NCBI GenBank assembly: GCA_018105865.1
Contig: CM030834.1
Location: forward strand, 12,853,719-12,917,718
DNA: 64,000 nucleotides
From: Metaphire vulgaris
Lineage: Eukaryota; Annelida; Clitellata; Crassiclitellata; Megascolecidae
Reading direction: 5' to 3'
Positions 46,045 through 57,989 of this stretch are shown here, piece after piece. Positions within the stretch are counted from its first letter, which is position 1. Each line of letters opens with the position of its first letter. Below the pieces are notes generated by a model. The model was not told the origin of the DNA. It searched no databases and was given only the letters and a program-made list of their open reading frames with translations. Made by a program: the position numbers and the translations under genes.

Positions 46045-46135
46045 AGTAATAAGTACTACTACTAGTAGTAGTAGTACTACTACTAGTACTACTACTACTA
46101 CTACTACTACTACTATTACTACTACTACTACTACT
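45967..46135. repeat. (ACT)n microsatellite, probable LINE tail
   Basis: About 170 bp of ACT/CTA units, containing an inverted ACTAGTAGTAGTAGTACTAC segment. Confidence 0.93.
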
Positions 46136-46211
46136 GATATATACATACTGTGCATATATCAGTAATTTGCAAATTACGTCAAAGTATGTGTGTGTTCGAA
46201 GTAATCGTCTT

Positions 46212-46291
46212 CTACAGGGTGGCGCAAAAAACCGGGCTAGTCACATTTAGGTTTGCATTCAATATAGTCCAGTTTTTGCACCACCCTGTAG
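46212..46291. mobile_element. 80-bp palindromic MITE, copy 1
   Basis: CTACAGGGTGGCGCAAAAAA and TTTTTGCACCACCCTGTAG form near-perfect inverted ends with only about 40 bp between. The second copy at 59478-59563 lies in opposite orientation with matching interior (CTAGTCACATTTA). Confidence 0.85.
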
Positions 46292-46540
46292 TTTATAGCA
46301 GTCCTAAGAGCGTTTTAATATTCGTATTGAAAAATGCGCCTTACTTTATTGCGTGAATGAAGTCTTTGGACTGAAATGCTCATGCAGTGAATTGAATTCA
46401 ACGGCGCTCTCTCAATATCTTCTACTGCCCATAGACTACAGCGGATGGAACGCCATCTGTTAGGCGTCTCCGACTCCTGATATATGAGTATTCCAGCAGA
46501 GGAATAATTATTTACGGACTAGGTGTTTACCCGTCAAAAA

Positions 46541-46772
46541 TGACGGGGAAGATTGGCTGTTTTACCACCCAATTTTGCGCAAATGCAATAGCATTTTATG
46601 ACGGGGGAGATTGACTGTTCTACCACCCGATTTTGCGCAAATGCAATAGCATTTTATGACAGGGGAGATTGGCTGTTCTACCACCCGATTTTGCGCAAAT
46701 GCAATAGCATTTTATGACGGGGGAGATTGGCTGTTTTACCACCCGATTTTGCGCAAATGCAATAGCATTTTG
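46541..46772. repeat. 58-bp minisatellite, four copies
   Basis: Units starting TGACGGGG at 46541, 46599, 46657 and 46715, each with GATTGGCTGTTYTACCACCC and GCGCAAATGCAATAGCATTT. The copies differ by one to three bases. A CCAAT/ATTGG element is in most units. Confidence 0.95.
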
Positions 46773-46989
46773 CGCAATTGATTGTCCTTAACTCGCCGCC
46801 TTTTCCTTCAACCGAGTTAACGCCCATTCGCGTGAATTTTCTGAAACTTGATAGTCAACGTTAGTGTAATGATTTGGCAATGTCGAACGACATGCAGTGC
46901 TTGATTCTCTTGTTTGCTGTGCTGATTTTTCACGTCGAGCAACAGCCTGCTACTCATTCTCACTTGATTGTCGGAAAGCTCGTGAACGC

Positions 46990-47485
46990 TGGACTTCTTT
47001 GTTCTGCACAGAGGGTTAGAAAGAGGGATAAAATAGCTAAACAATGGTGCAAACCTCATCTTCTTAGCTCTTATATAGCCCGAGATGTAGCAAATTCAAA
47101 AAAATTTAGAAACTTTCTCAGAATTCAAAACTTTCGCGAAATTCGCCGATAATACTTATGTTCAAACATTGGGGTCATCGGGTTAGAATTGATAGATCTT
47201 TGCCAAATGTCGACCGATTTTCAAACTTTTTGGTTTATTTTGTTCCTCTGACATCCCTTTAGAACTTTGCCGCTGACCAAAGTGGGGTTACCGCTTAAAA
47301 TATTTTGCTAGGGGGCTTTAAACATTTTTCGGGGAGAGGGTGATATTTTAGGCCGTAAAGTGGACTCTACCCCCATTTTTTGTTTTGCACGGACGGTTAG
47401 AAAGAGGAATAAACAATCTAAACAATGGTGCAAACCTCATCTTTTTAGCTCCTATATAGCCTGAGATATAGCAAATTTAAAACGT
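46990..47485. repeat. Direct repeat pair
   Basis: TGCACAGAGGGTTAGAAAGA..CAATGGTGCAAACCTCATCT (about 47007-47100) recurs at about 47385-47480 with roughly 85-90% identity, probably fragments of one repeat family. Confidence 0.75.
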
Positions 47486-47624
47486 TACAGCAATCATTTC
47501 TGAGAACGCTTTTCCAAAAATTAAATCCCCAGTACGGTGACGACGTCTGAAAATTTAATCCCCACTTGAGGGGTTAAATATAAAAAATAGGTATTGAGGC
47601 TAGGAATGAATAAATATATATAAT

Positions 47625-48445
47625 AATGGGGGCAGGGCATTGGGAGAGGGAAGGGAGGTTTGGGAGGAGGAAGGTGGGTTGTACGGGTTTTCGGAGCAGC
47701 GTTGTGTAGGTTTGGAAACGGGGTTTGGGGTCGGTGGGGTAGGGCGGAGCGCTGATGGGTTGGGGCCTGGGCGATTGGGAGAGGGATGGGTAGTTGGAAG
47801 GGGATAGAGAGAGGGAAGGAGAACGGGGGTTTAGGGCCGGGCGGGAATGGGTTGGGCCCGAGGCGATTGGTAGAGGGGTGGGGAGAGGGAAAAGGGATGG
47901 GGAGAGGGAAGGGGAACGGAAGTTTGGGGCCAGGGGCCGGAATGTGTTGGGGCCGGGGTGATTGGGAGAGGGATGAGGAGAGGGAAAAGAGATGGGGAGA
48001 GGAAAAAGGAACGGGGGTTTGGGGCCTGGGCCGGAATGGGTTGGGGCCGGGGCGATTGGGAGAGGGAAAAGGGTTGGGGAGACGGAAGGGGAACGGGGTT
48101 TGGGGGGCGATTGGGAGAGGGATGGGGAGAGGGAAAAGGGTTGGGGAGACGGAAGGGGAACGGGGGTTTGGGGGGCGATTAGGAGAGGGATGGGGAGAGG
48201 AAAAGGGTTGGGGAGACGGAAGGGGAACGGGGGGTTTGGGGGCGATTGGGAGAGGGATGGGGAGAGGGAAAAGGGTTGGGGAGACGGAAGGGAACGGGGT
48301 TTGGGGGCGATTGGGAGAGGGATGGGGAGAGGGAAGGAGATGGGGATAGGGAAGGGAAAAGGGGGTTTGGGGCCGGGGCGGGAATGGGTTGGGCCTGGGC
48401 GATTAGGAGAGGGATGGGGTGAGGGAAGGGGGGACGGGGGTTTAA
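47625..48445. repeat. G-rich minisatellite array (~65-75-bp units)
   Basis: About 0.8 kb built from GGGCGATTGGGAGAGGGATG, GGGGAGAGGGAAAAGGGTTG and GGAACGGGGGTTTGGGG blocks. Purines dominate the + strand throughout. Open frames of up to 292 codons on the minus strand (Pro/Ser/Leu-rich) result from the repeat and are not accepted as genes. Confidence 0.92.
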
Positions 48446-48930
48446 GCTGCAATTAAGACGCTTCGTTAAACGCTCCGTTGATTTTAATACATTTTTGATT
48501 AAACAATATTTGGTTGTCAATGACAACAGCGTCTTGCAATATCTGCCGTGTTGCGGACGCGACAGACGGACAGACATCGAGAATTATATAATAAGATAGC
48601 GCTCATTCTGACGTATATTAGATAATTATAATACGTAGAATCTGAAATCTGCACCTGGACGAATATGCATACAGACACTCGTAAATTAAGTAATGTCGAC
48701 ACGGAACCGTATAATGTGATCTGATAATAACACGTAACAAGGTAACTTGTTTCTGTCTGGCCGGCCGTATACTCTCCAATAGTAGCGCTATATGAGGTTC
48801 TGAAAAGATAATAATCCGAAAATGATCAAAGGACCCATGCAGTCCGTCGCTATCTTATAATGAACACTCCTGCGCCGATGAGTATTGTTTTGTTAGTACA
48901 GTAGAGTAGAACACGACTACACGACCCTAC

Positions 48931-48956
48931 GCTCTCTCTCTCTCTCTCTCTCTCTG

Positions 48957-49027
<71 letters not shown>

Positions 49028-49182
49028 ACTCTCTCTCTCTCTGTCTTCTCTCTCTCTCTCTGTCTTCTCTCTCTTTCTCCCCCTCTCTCTCTCTACGATG
49101 CTTATACCTACCTACGCAGCACAAACGCGACAGGCAGTGAGAGAGGAGTGGGTGGGTGGGTGGGTGGGTGGGTGGGTGGGGG
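48931..49182. repeat. (CT)n and (GGGT)n microsatellites
   Basis: CT-rich tract with TCTGTCTTCT interruptions (48931-49095), then nine or so GGGT units (49146-49180). Confidence 0.95.
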
Positions 49183-49539
49183 TTCTCTCGGTCGAATTAG
49201 TGTAACGGAAGGAGACGGTTCTCGCGTCGTACACGCGCATATTGGCTATACTGGGAATCGAATACGAAGCAACATGCTGTCAATCGTTAACGTGGCGCTA
49301 TAGAAGCTAGAGTGTCTGCGTTGCCTTTTTCTTTGACTTCATATGCATGCCGGCTACAGAGTGAGTTGTCTGTCACAAATGATTTACTCTGTCCCTGTTG
49401 GAAGGTACAGTAAGAGGTCGACGCACTCTGCATTTGAGCATCGACCTAATGTACTGTGCTTATTACGTGCGTCTAAAGGCCGATAACTTCGGCTGCAGTT
49501 TTTGCTCCTGAGTAAGCTGGTTGGCAGATGAAAAGCGAA

Positions 49540-49860
49540 GAGACTAAAGAGAAAGAGAGACAGAGAGACTGATAGAGAGGCAAACAGAGACAGAAATGCA
49601 GAGATATAGAGAGATATAGACAGAAAGACAGAGATAGGAGACAGACAGAGACAGCGACAGAGACAGAAGTAGTTAGTGCGAGAGACAGAGAAAGAGAGAC
49701 AAAAAGACAAGCAGAGAAAGAAATACAGAGAGATAGAGAAAGATTAAGAGCTAGAGACAGAGAGAGATAGGGATAGAAGACAGAGACAAAGATAGCGACA
49801 GAGACAGTAACAGACACATAAAGAGAGACAGAGACAGAGACAGAGAGACAGATACAGATA
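49540..49860. repeat. (GACAGA)n-like degenerate simple repeat
   Basis: About 320 bp of GAGACAGAGA-type purine-rich units; frames through it are artefacts. Confidence 0.88.
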
Positions 49861-50940
49861 ACAAGAAGGGTGTTATGAACGCGAGAAATCCATTTGTGTC
49901 ACTCTATGAAACTTCCCTTTTTACCTCCTATCGACTCCTTATCTTCTCCATTTCTATCAGCGCAAGTCATCATTGCGTAACGCAGTCATTAATCAAGCGA
50001 ATCATAGAGATAAGAAATTAAGCAACGAAGACTCATGAGCTACACGAATCTACACGACGAAGACTCAGCAGCTACAGGACTTTGAAAGAACCGGACATGA
50101 TTTCCATTTTCCATCGGTCGTGCGTCGCTCTGAAACGGCCGTTTCGCTGGACCATTCGCTCGTCGTCGATCGCTTCTAATTCAATCGTTACCTTAAAACC
50201 CAACTGACTGACTGCGCGTGCCACAATTTTCAATTCACTTCCGTCGATGTATACGGCGCATCTTTCGATACGCTTTCACTCGGAGATTCCATTCACTTTC
50301 CAACTCCTTCTTCTTCTCCGTCCGCCCGTATTTCTCAACGGCGGCGGTGCATCCACCGTCTCGACAGCACTCGGCCAATCGGACGGAGAAAACGGCGAAA
50401 GGATGTCACGAAGACCAAATGGCGGGGAAGGAAAACGACGAGACCAGAGGCAAGGCAAGCAGCGGGTAGAGGGCGAGAGATGTAGGGAGAGAGAGGGAGG
50501 GCGTTGACCCAGCAGCAAAATTTTAGACACGAAATCACTATATTATAGAGATATGTGTGTGTGTGTGCGTGTGAGTATCTATAGATGATTAGAATAAAAA
50601 TAGGGAATATTGTAAATGGAGAGGAAATTTTTCTGACATTTGACGCGAGAAATCAGAGCGCAAAGGTTGACACGCGGTCGGCTCACTTAGTGGCGACCGC
50701 CAGTGGGGGGGGAGGGGGGATCGGGAGATCGATTTCCAAGATTTAGAAACTGGAAATCTATTCTAAATTTGTGAAATGTGGGGCTAGGTGCCACAGAACG
50801 CACTCGTACGAATTGGGAATTAGAAGATGCTTGCCTAAGAAACCACAGAATCATTATTCGTTGTAGGATCTGTAAAATTTCGACAATTGTAATAACAAGT
50901 TGCCGACTTCTTAAATCACATCGCCAAAAAATCTCAGTGA
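49861..50940. other. No gene recognised; CpG-rich around 50100-50480
   Basis: The CpG-rich stretch (GGCGGCGGTGCATCC..) may be regulatory. No product could be assigned to its frames. Confidence 0.4.
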
Positions 50941-50941
50941 C

Positions 50942-50942
<1 letters not shown>

Positions 50943-50998
<56 letters not shown>

Positions 50999-51027
50999 TT
51001 CTTCTTCTTCTTCTTCTTCTTCTTCTA
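50943..51027. repeat. (TCA)n-(TTC)n microsatellite
   Basis: About 55 bp of TCA then about 30 bp of TTC; poly-Ser and poly-Asp frames are artefacts. Confidence 0.96.
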
Positions 51028-51436
51028 CTTCGTCTGACTGATTATCTCCTCTTGAAACATTTTCCATATCCGCCTCCAACCCCTGCTCTTCGCCCTCACC
51101 ATCAGTGGTATTGGAGTAATGAGAAAAGGCAATGCAATCACATTTCATCAACGACGAGACGGCGATGGTGGCAGTGTGTTTTACCGTCGCATTACTCGAC
51201 ATCATGATGCAGCTCGTATTAAGTACTGCCGCCGCCTTCAAGAAATAAAGGGCACAATTGCAATCTTGCCCCCAGACACCGGAAAGACAACTATATATGC
51301 CCTATACTTGACGAGAAATTTCGCCCTGGGATAGGGAAATGGGTGAACGGAACGAGAAAGGGTTGAAAAATGAAACGTAAAACTTGTTCGTCGATCGATT
51401 GGCGGCGTACACGTGCATACCGGAAGGAAGCGAGAC

Positions 51437-51510
51437 GGCAGCGACGACGACGACGGCGGCAGCGACGATGGCGGCGGCGGCGGCGGCGGCGATGGCGACG
51501 GCGGCCGCTA
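51437..51510. repeat. (GGC)n/(GAC)n GC-rich repeat
   Basis: Runs of CGACGACGACGG and GGCGGCGGCGGC within a CpG-rich stretch of about 51170-51620. Confidence 0.88.
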
Positions 51511-52031
51511 AGTATACAGCGGTGCATTGGCCGTGTTTCGCCTCTTCTCTGCGCGCCATCTATATTACGACGAGCCATAAATTCTGCTGCAGTCCTCCAC
51601 CCCCGCCTGCAGTCATCTCTGTTCAGAGGTCTTGGGAATATTAAAATATTAAAAAACGACGCCGCAACGACAACGGGGACCGAATCTGAATCGCAGCTCG
51701 AAATAGTAATAATTGGACGTGCAATAAAAGCGAGCATAATAATAATTATAGCGTCCGCTGGTATTGACCCACCCAGCCAGGTGTGTCTGCGGGAGTTCTA
51801 TGAGTTGCCCCCCACCGCACGCCTCCATTTGCACTGTATAGGCTATACGTCGGATAATATATTTATATTATTACGACTTTCAACTTAAAGGTCGCCTGCA
51901 GCAGACATCCTACGAGGATCGCTTTCGACAATTTGGACAAAATTCGATCAGACGGAGGACTTTAAGCAGCTTAAGCACTGAGAGCTATAAGTGAATTTAG
52001 AGCTTTAGGGGAAAGGCGATCTGGTAGAAGA

Positions 52032-52227
52032 CAGAGGCGTCATTTGGGGGGGGCTGGGGGGGGCCGTGGCCCCCCCCAAGGAAATGAAAATATTAATTTA
52101 TAATGTAATAATGTGGAACAAAAAACAAAAACAGGGCCGTGGCCCCCCCCAAGGAAATGAAAAGATTAATTAAATTTATTATAGTGTATGTATGAATGAA
52201 TTATTAATGTGCAATAAAGGGCTGACA

Positions 52228-52261
<34 letters not shown>

Positions 52262-52305
52262 TCGTCAACTATTTTTAATAATGGTAAATGTCAAAAAAAC
52301 TGACA

Positions 52306-52343
<38 letters not shown>

Positions 52344-52472
52344 TCGTCAACTTTTTTTGGAAACTAAACTCAAACTTAGTCAAAAAATTTCCAATAACAA
52401 TTCAAAAAATTTTAACGAAAATTTCAAAAAATTTCTCGCCCCCCCCAAGAAAAGTGTGAAATGACGCCACTG
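52032..52472. mobile_element. MITE, CAGNGGCGTCATTT family, with two motif copies
   Basis: 441 bp with termini CAGAGGCGTCATTTGGGGG and GTGTGAAATGACGCCACTG. The flanks are exact GTAGAAGA (52024-52031, 52473-52480). GGCCGTGGCCCCCCCCAAGG is repeated twice, and two long A-runs are each bounded by CTGACAAGC and GGTCGTCAAC. Confidence 0.93.
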
Positions 52473-52565
52473 GTAGAAGAAGAGCGTCGTTCCAGAAAAT
52501 TTCCAATTGTGAATAAAAGAAAATGTCGCAGCTTAAAATGAACTGCGACATCAAAGCCTTTGTGT

Positions 52566-52567
52566 TA

Positions 52568-52650
<83 letters not shown>

Positions 52651-52866
52651 AGTAGTAGTAGTGGCAGCAGCAGCAGCAGCAGTGGCAGGTGGTGGTGGTG
52701 CAGTGGTGGTGGTGGTGGTGGTGGTGGTGGTGGTGGTGGTGGTAGTAGTGGTGGTGGCAGTGGTGGTGGTGGTAGTGGTGGTGGTGGCAGTGGTAGTGGT
52801 GGTGTAGTAGTAGTGGTGGTAGTAGCAGTAGTAGTAGTAGTAGTGGTAGTAGTAGTAGTAGTAGTG

Positions 52867-52917
<51 letters not shown>

Positions 52918-52919
52918 TT
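52566..52919. repeat. (ATT)n-(AGT)n-(GGT)n complex microsatellite
   Basis: About 350 bp of trinucleotides drifting from ATT to AGT to GGT and back to AGT. The 94-codon poly-Val frame is an artefact. Confidence 0.96.
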
Positions 52920-53138
52920 TAGATCTTAATAGTTATCATATGCAGAGGGGGTCAGTAGCATAACACTGATCCGCGGAAATCATTGCTTAATTTTGCTCGG
53001 AGATCCCTGGATCTGAGCCACGTGAGCCACGTCGCTGTTGAGCTGTTAATTCAGACCGTTGCTCTGCTCCTCATGTTGTATAGCACAGCCGTATGAATAG
53101 GCTTTATATCCAATTGATCTGACTGTATTATAGACACC

Positions 53139-53249
53139 AAAGCTCGATAATACGTAGCATACGCGCATTTTATTTTTTTTGTATCATACGCACGTATTTT
53201 AACGTATTTTATTTTGTCATACGCGTATGATCGAGCTTTGATAGTTTGA
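53139..53249. mobile_element. Small MITE, AAAGCTCGAT family
   Basis: Ends AAAGCTCGATAATACG and CGTATGATCGAGCTTTG. The flanks TAGACACC (53131-53138, 53250-53257) match exactly. The interior repeats CATACGCG/CGTATTTTA. Confidence 0.72.
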
Positions 53250-53436
53250 TAGACACCATGGACTCGGCGCCCGTACGGAGAACAGAAGGGTTAGCGCCTT
53301 CAGTTTTACACGACAACAGCTGATTGAGGGCGGATTGCCAGCCTTTCCCTCGCCGCCTTTCCTTCCACCGAGTTAGCACCCGATGTACTCAATCACAGCT
53401 GAGTTGGCTTGGTGGCGCTTGGGACAGAAACAACCG

Positions 53437-53530
53437 AAAAGTTTCTGCCGCGGTCGGGAGTTGAACCACGGACCTCAAGGTTGGCAGACCATTGCGCAAA
53501 CCACTGTTCCACCGCGCACCGTTTGCTCCA
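53437..53530 (-). mobile_element. tRNA-derived SINE of a second family
   Basis: In reverse complement: GCGGTGGAACAGTGGTTTGC (A-box region) and GTGGTTCAACTCCC (B box) about 45 bp later. The cloverleaf pairing is imperfect, so a tRNA gene is unlikely. Confidence 0.6.
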
Positions 53531-53788
53531 CTGTGCAGATGGAGTCAGTAGAGCAGGGTCCATACTTATAATTGAAAGGGGCGAATATCGCTCTTATAGA
53601 CCATCTTCTGTTAGGTTCTCAGGTCATTCCATTGCACAATGTCTTGCAGAGCCACAAGCCGATAATTTCGCTGCTAAAATTTAAGACAGCGCGAGCCATG
53701 TTACTGTATGTGTGTTATGTTTTTTATATCCACGTCCATAATAAAGATGATGAACACCTAATATTACTTGTTCCTGAAACGAGGTTTT

Positions 53789-53905
53789 GAATCAGTTGGC
53801 CCTATCCTTTGGAATGCTCTTGACGCCAGTATGCGTGGCTTAGCAACTCCTAATTCTATGGCCCTCTTTTTTGAAACGACTTAAAACTTATCTCTTTGTC
53901 AATAT
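53789..53905 (+). pseudogene. LINE polymerase C-terminal fragment
   Basis: FESVGPILWNALDASMRGLA, then after a frameshift LKRLKTYLFV. The GP.LWN.L..S..F.R.LKTYLF pattern identifies the end of a LINE polymerase. Confidence 0.65.
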
Positions 53906-54357
53906 ACAGTAATTCACTGTGGGAGCGCTTCTGAGTGATTCTTCAGAAGAGGAGCTATACAAATGTTTCTACACTACATTACATTACTGTAGCACCATTG
54001 CTGAGTATATAAGAGGAACTTTTATATTATAAATAATAAGATCATAAATTAAATGCACTTTAATGAATAAGAGGGGAACACGACATTAAAACTCACAGAC
54101 CTGGAGCTTTCCTGTTCAGATCGGCCGCGAAGACCTGGGAACATCACTCGGCCAAGATTGAAATATCTCAGGGTATTTAAAGGAATCCCCCAAATTTCCC
54201 CGAATTTCAATTTTATATGGAAGACTAAGTCTTCCATCTTATAAGTATTAGGCCTAAGACGACGTCCCCTTTTGATATGCGGCTACTAACCCAACCGCGC
54301 GTTCGTAGACTGTGGCATTGAATTATTTCAGCGCTGTGTTTCTGCTCGATTTTATCT

Positions 54358-54573
54358 TTATTTCGATTTCCGTGAATTTTCCGATTCTGTCTGTTTTTGT
54401 GATCTCTCTTCCTTAAAAATCTCTTCCGTTTCATTAGCCTTTGTCTGCGACTGAATTCCTTCTGCGACCACCGCCTGTGCTCGGCTTTGCGTGGCAACCT
54501 CTGTCGACATCTGTATTATTTTCTCTGCGGCGGCCAGTCTTCTTTCAAAGTCACTGTCCCTCCCTCCCTCCAT
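54358..54573 (-). CDS. Hypothetical ORF, possibly chance
   Basis: A 71-codon frame from an ATG at 54573: MEGGRDSDFERRLAAAEKII, then Glu/Gln/Ser-rich, likely helical. I do not recognise it. No splice sites or neighbours support it, and the frame is open upstream through GA-rich sequence, so it may be fortuitous. Confidence 0.2.
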   Translation of the reverse strand: MEGGRDSDFERRLAAAEKIIQMSTEVATQSRAQAVVAEGIQSQTKANETEEIFKEERSQKQTESENSRKSK

Positions 54574-54799
54574 CCTTTGAACCTCTCCAACCTCTCCTTC
54601 TCTCTCTCTCTCTTCCTTCTCTCCTATCTGGTACCCTCCTTCCTCTGCTTCCTTCGGCGTTCATGCGATTCACTTAATGGAATTCGCCGCTTCGTTTGAC
54701 TGCGTCAAACAGCTACTCAAGACCTTTTTGGGTTGCGTTTAGATTGCCAACACGTCCTTACAACAGATATATATTTATGATTTAATCTCGACTACAATC

Positions 54800-55121
54800 G
54801 ACAGTCCATGAATCTCCTTTACAAGTATTCCTCGTTTTCAGCTCTCTCTCTTTCTTGTATTTCTCATTCTCAATCCCTGTTTTTTCAACTTTCTGTTTTT
54901 CCTTTTATCACATTTAATCGTGCGCTCACTACTCTCCAAACTCCTGCACTCACTCATTCGCTCACTCCACTCGTTCATCGCTCATTCATTCATTCATTTA
55001 CTGACTCACTCATTCATTCACTCATTCGGTCACTCATTCGCTCTTATGAACGCCCTCGCGGTTTCTTCATGTGAATCCAATTAAATAGGAATATTTCAAA
55101 ATTATAATTATATAATCGGAG

Positions 55122-55162
<41 letters not shown>

Positions 55163-55660
55163 AAGCCTCACATACTCTGGAGTGAAACTTGATTTAGCAA
55201 ACTGTAGATTTGACGAGAATTTTTAGCCTGATTGATCACAATAGCAAAATGCCATTTGGCATTCTAAGTGCACTTGGTTGTCAAGAGAATCGGAATGTTA
55301 TCCTTGGAGGATTTTGACAATCGCAAAGTTACGAAATGTCTTCTGCAGAGCTGACCTTTTGACATTTTCGTTTGATCGTCGAATCCATTTTATATACGAA
55401 CAAATTCAGAATTCCGCCGACAATCTTGGCGATGACCATCCAGTGATTCCTTGTCTGAATTGTGCATATGGTGTCTGAGGCAGTTTCACGCCTCATCATT
55501 TTATTATCTGGTGGAATGTTTGGGAAACCATGTTCTAGTCCACACTGCCTCCCTTTCCAATCTGCTTACCGAAAATATTCCACTTAAACGACTTTGTTGG
55601 CAGTTCATGATTCTGCTATTGTGCGGGCTATTGAAGCTGCAGGGGAAGTTACTGTTCTAT
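54800..55660. other. No gene recognised; (TA)n at 55123-55157
   Basis: CTCATTCATTCA-type simple repeats at 54950-55045 and a TA microsatellite; nothing else supported. Confidence 0.5.
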
Positions 55661-55667
55661 ATATTCT

Positions 55668-56437
55668 GGAACTGCGACCCACTTCAGAGGTTTTGTAACG
55701 TGCCGCGACCATCCATAAATGACGTCACGCGATTTTGGCAGTTTTTTTATCACGCCCCCTTCGTCACACGTCGTCACAAAAAGTCAGACCCCTCAAATAT
55801 GACGTTCACGCCGCGTTAACCTCCCCCTTCTTGTCGTCTTTCCAATGTCAAAATTAACGTTTCGTTTGGAAATATTCATTATAATTATTATAGTTCAAAC
55901 AATATTCAGAAACTTTTAAAAATGTTTTTAAAATGAAGTGTATAACAATTATAAGTGTGAAATGCGTTCAATTTTGTGGCAACGTAGCATTGCGGTATTA
56001 ATAAAAATATTTAGTATTATATGACGTCACATTTTTGGAACCCCCTCGTCGTGACACATCGTCACAAATGTTTGAACCCCCCGTGCGTGACGTAATTTAT
56101 GGACGGCCCCAAAACAAAAGATCTGATTCAATTGTAAAGAAAAATACGGCAAATATATTAGGCAGAATTGTTCATATTTTTCCCAAATAAGACAAAATGA
56201 GATACACAGATATTGAAATTTCTTGACAATTATCTTTTTAAAATTTCGTCAGGAACATACCTCTGTTACGCGACTTTAAAATCCTATGAGTATGGCAAAA
56301 TCGCTTAGCCACAAGGTTTCGCTCTGAAATGAAAAGAGATTTCCTATTGTTAATGGAGTTTCTGAGCAAAATAGTCGAAATACGCTTTCCTTGCGTTATC
56401 GCGAAATAAGGTTAATTTTAAAAAGTACTATAGGCCA
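55668..56437 (+). mobile_element. hAT-like repeat (GTAACGTGCCGCGACC family), copy 2
   Basis: CTGGAACTGCGACCCACTTC, then GTAACGTGCCGCGACC, resumes after the nested insertion with AAAAATACGGC and ATCCTATGAGTATGGCAAAA and ends near GGTTAATTTTAAAAAGTACT. This matches 41725-42192 in reverse complement. A further related end (CGACCCACATTTTGGGAAAC) is at 56700-56725. Confidence 0.7.
55707..56111. mobile_element. MITE, CCATCCATAAATGACGTCAC family, nested
   Basis: Inverted ends ACCATCCATAAATGACGTCA and GACGTAATTTATGGACGGCC. Inside are facing CGTCACAAATGTTTGAACC/GTCACAAAAAGTC segments. It splits the repeat 55668-56437. A sister copy is at 58827-59119. Confidence 0.85.
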
Positions 56438-56739
56438 TTGTCTCCCAAAATTTTGGAACTGCGCGATTCACTTACGCGGCTTTGCATCGTACCGCTGCCC
56501 TGTAAACTTATTGTCAACTAAAATTAGATAAAACACTAATCATTTTTATATAAGCCGTTTAGGGAGATTGCAGGCATGTAAATTTCTTAAAATCTAGGCT
56601 TGAGACACATTGTGGTATTTGGTTAGAAAATTACACTTTATAATCTAATTTCGCGCTACCCCGCAACCCACTAGACTGATCCCTGCGACCCACTTTTGGG
56701 TCGCGACCCACATTTTGGGAAACACTGGACTAGAACACA

Positions 56740-57780
56740 GATGATCGTGTATTTGCTTAGTAACTAGTCTTTCAAGAATTTTTTGATAAGAAATTACGAT
56801 TATATATTATAGGATTATAGTAAGGCAAGTCGTCAGTAGAGAGTACAGTTATGTTCCAGAAAGAAGAAAAATAGTCCAACTGCGTGTATTATCTTTCCAG
56901 CTCTGCGCTTTAAATAGGTCTACAATAACTCGATGCTGATGCGCTTGATGCTTTCCGAATAAGTGCCAGTTAGAAGCGGCACCACTGCAATCATCGATCG
57001 ATTCGTTACGAACGAGATCCGTCGACCTCGCAATCCCGTAAAAAGCTTTTTATCGCAAATCTTTCTTTTGAAATGATAGTTCGGTATCGTATAAGGGGAG
57101 GGGGGGTTCCCTCTCTTCGCCCGCCCATCTGTTGCCATCTGTTGTCCAGTTCTGAAAAGGTAATTTAACGTCTATCCGGCTGCGAATACGAACGATTTCA
57201 TTTGGGGAAATCATTGTTCTTTCATTGCTAATCTGGACGGTATAGAGCGGGTCGTTACGCCCGCAGAAGACGTTCATGGGATCGACTGTTGGCCGTCAAA
57301 TGAAAAGCATTACTCAGGCAGACCTCTAATCAGCGTAACATTTGTCTGTGATTTAGGATTGCGAGGATTATCCCCTCTCCCCAGGGTGGTCAAAATTTCG
57401 GTCTGCGAGAATCATCTGACCAGTTTCTTGAAAAATCGACCACGCCCTATAACATCATTTTCAATATTATTCCAATTTCATACTCCTCGACATACTGTAA
57501 ATCTCGTGTAACTGCCGGCTCAAATCTTATAAGCTTTAGGCCTATTACATCAGTTTCCAATGTAGTACACGCATTGGTCTTATTTTGTAGCCTGAAGAGC
57601 GCGAATGATGTAATGCGAGAGACGATACATCCGAGTTATCGGTCAAATCATTGCATATTCGCAAATGAAAGGTTTTGCGATTTGCTTTTCCAAGCGATCG
57701 GATCAGCTATCAACCTCGTCGGTTGCGATATAATCAATCTTCCGATGTAAGCGTCTTTCATTCGTAAATCGGGAGGTTAG
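56740..57780. other. No gene recognised
   Basis: A 75-codon frame on the minus strand (57050-57277, MNVFCGRNDPLYTVQISNER..) looks protein-like but has no recognised motif and no supported splice sites. Confidence 0.35.
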
Positions 57781-57936
57781 CGCCGAATTTCTTTCCCTGC
57801 AGTCAGTGCAGTGGAGGGAGGGGAAGGGGAAGGGAGAAGAGAGAAGGGGGAAGGGGACAGGAAGAGTGGAAATTTCGAGTTACGATTTTCGGACAAATTG
57901 TAGTTCATCTGTGGACACAGAGTGTAGTGCTTGGGA

Positions 57937-57938
<2 letters not shown>

Positions 57939-57987
<49 letters not shown>
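57939..57987. repeat. (CT)n microsatellite
   Basis: Pure CT run of about 48 bp. It is followed at 58090-58170 by GACAGACAGAGACAGAG-type repeats. Confidence 0.96.

Positions 57988-57989
<2 letters not shown>

Noticed and set aside
46874..47152. 92-codon frame with hydrophobic start (MQCLILLFAVLIFHVEQ)
   Set aside because: Runs into a dispersed direct repeat (46990-47485); there is no donor after the hydrophobic part.
47786..48349. 187-codon Gly-rich frame on +
   Set aside because: Reverse of the same minisatellite; not a gene.
47574..48452. 292-codon proline-rich protein on the minus strand
   Set aside because: Lies entirely in the G-rich minisatellite; the opposite strand is equally open and the composition follows the repeat unit.
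52523..52807. 94-codon poly-Val protein with ATG start
   Set aside because: Most of it is the (AGT/GGT)n microsatellite.
57050..57277. 75-codon minus-strand frame MNVFCGRNDPLYTVQ
   Set aside because: Protein-like composition but no homology, splice support or neighbours.
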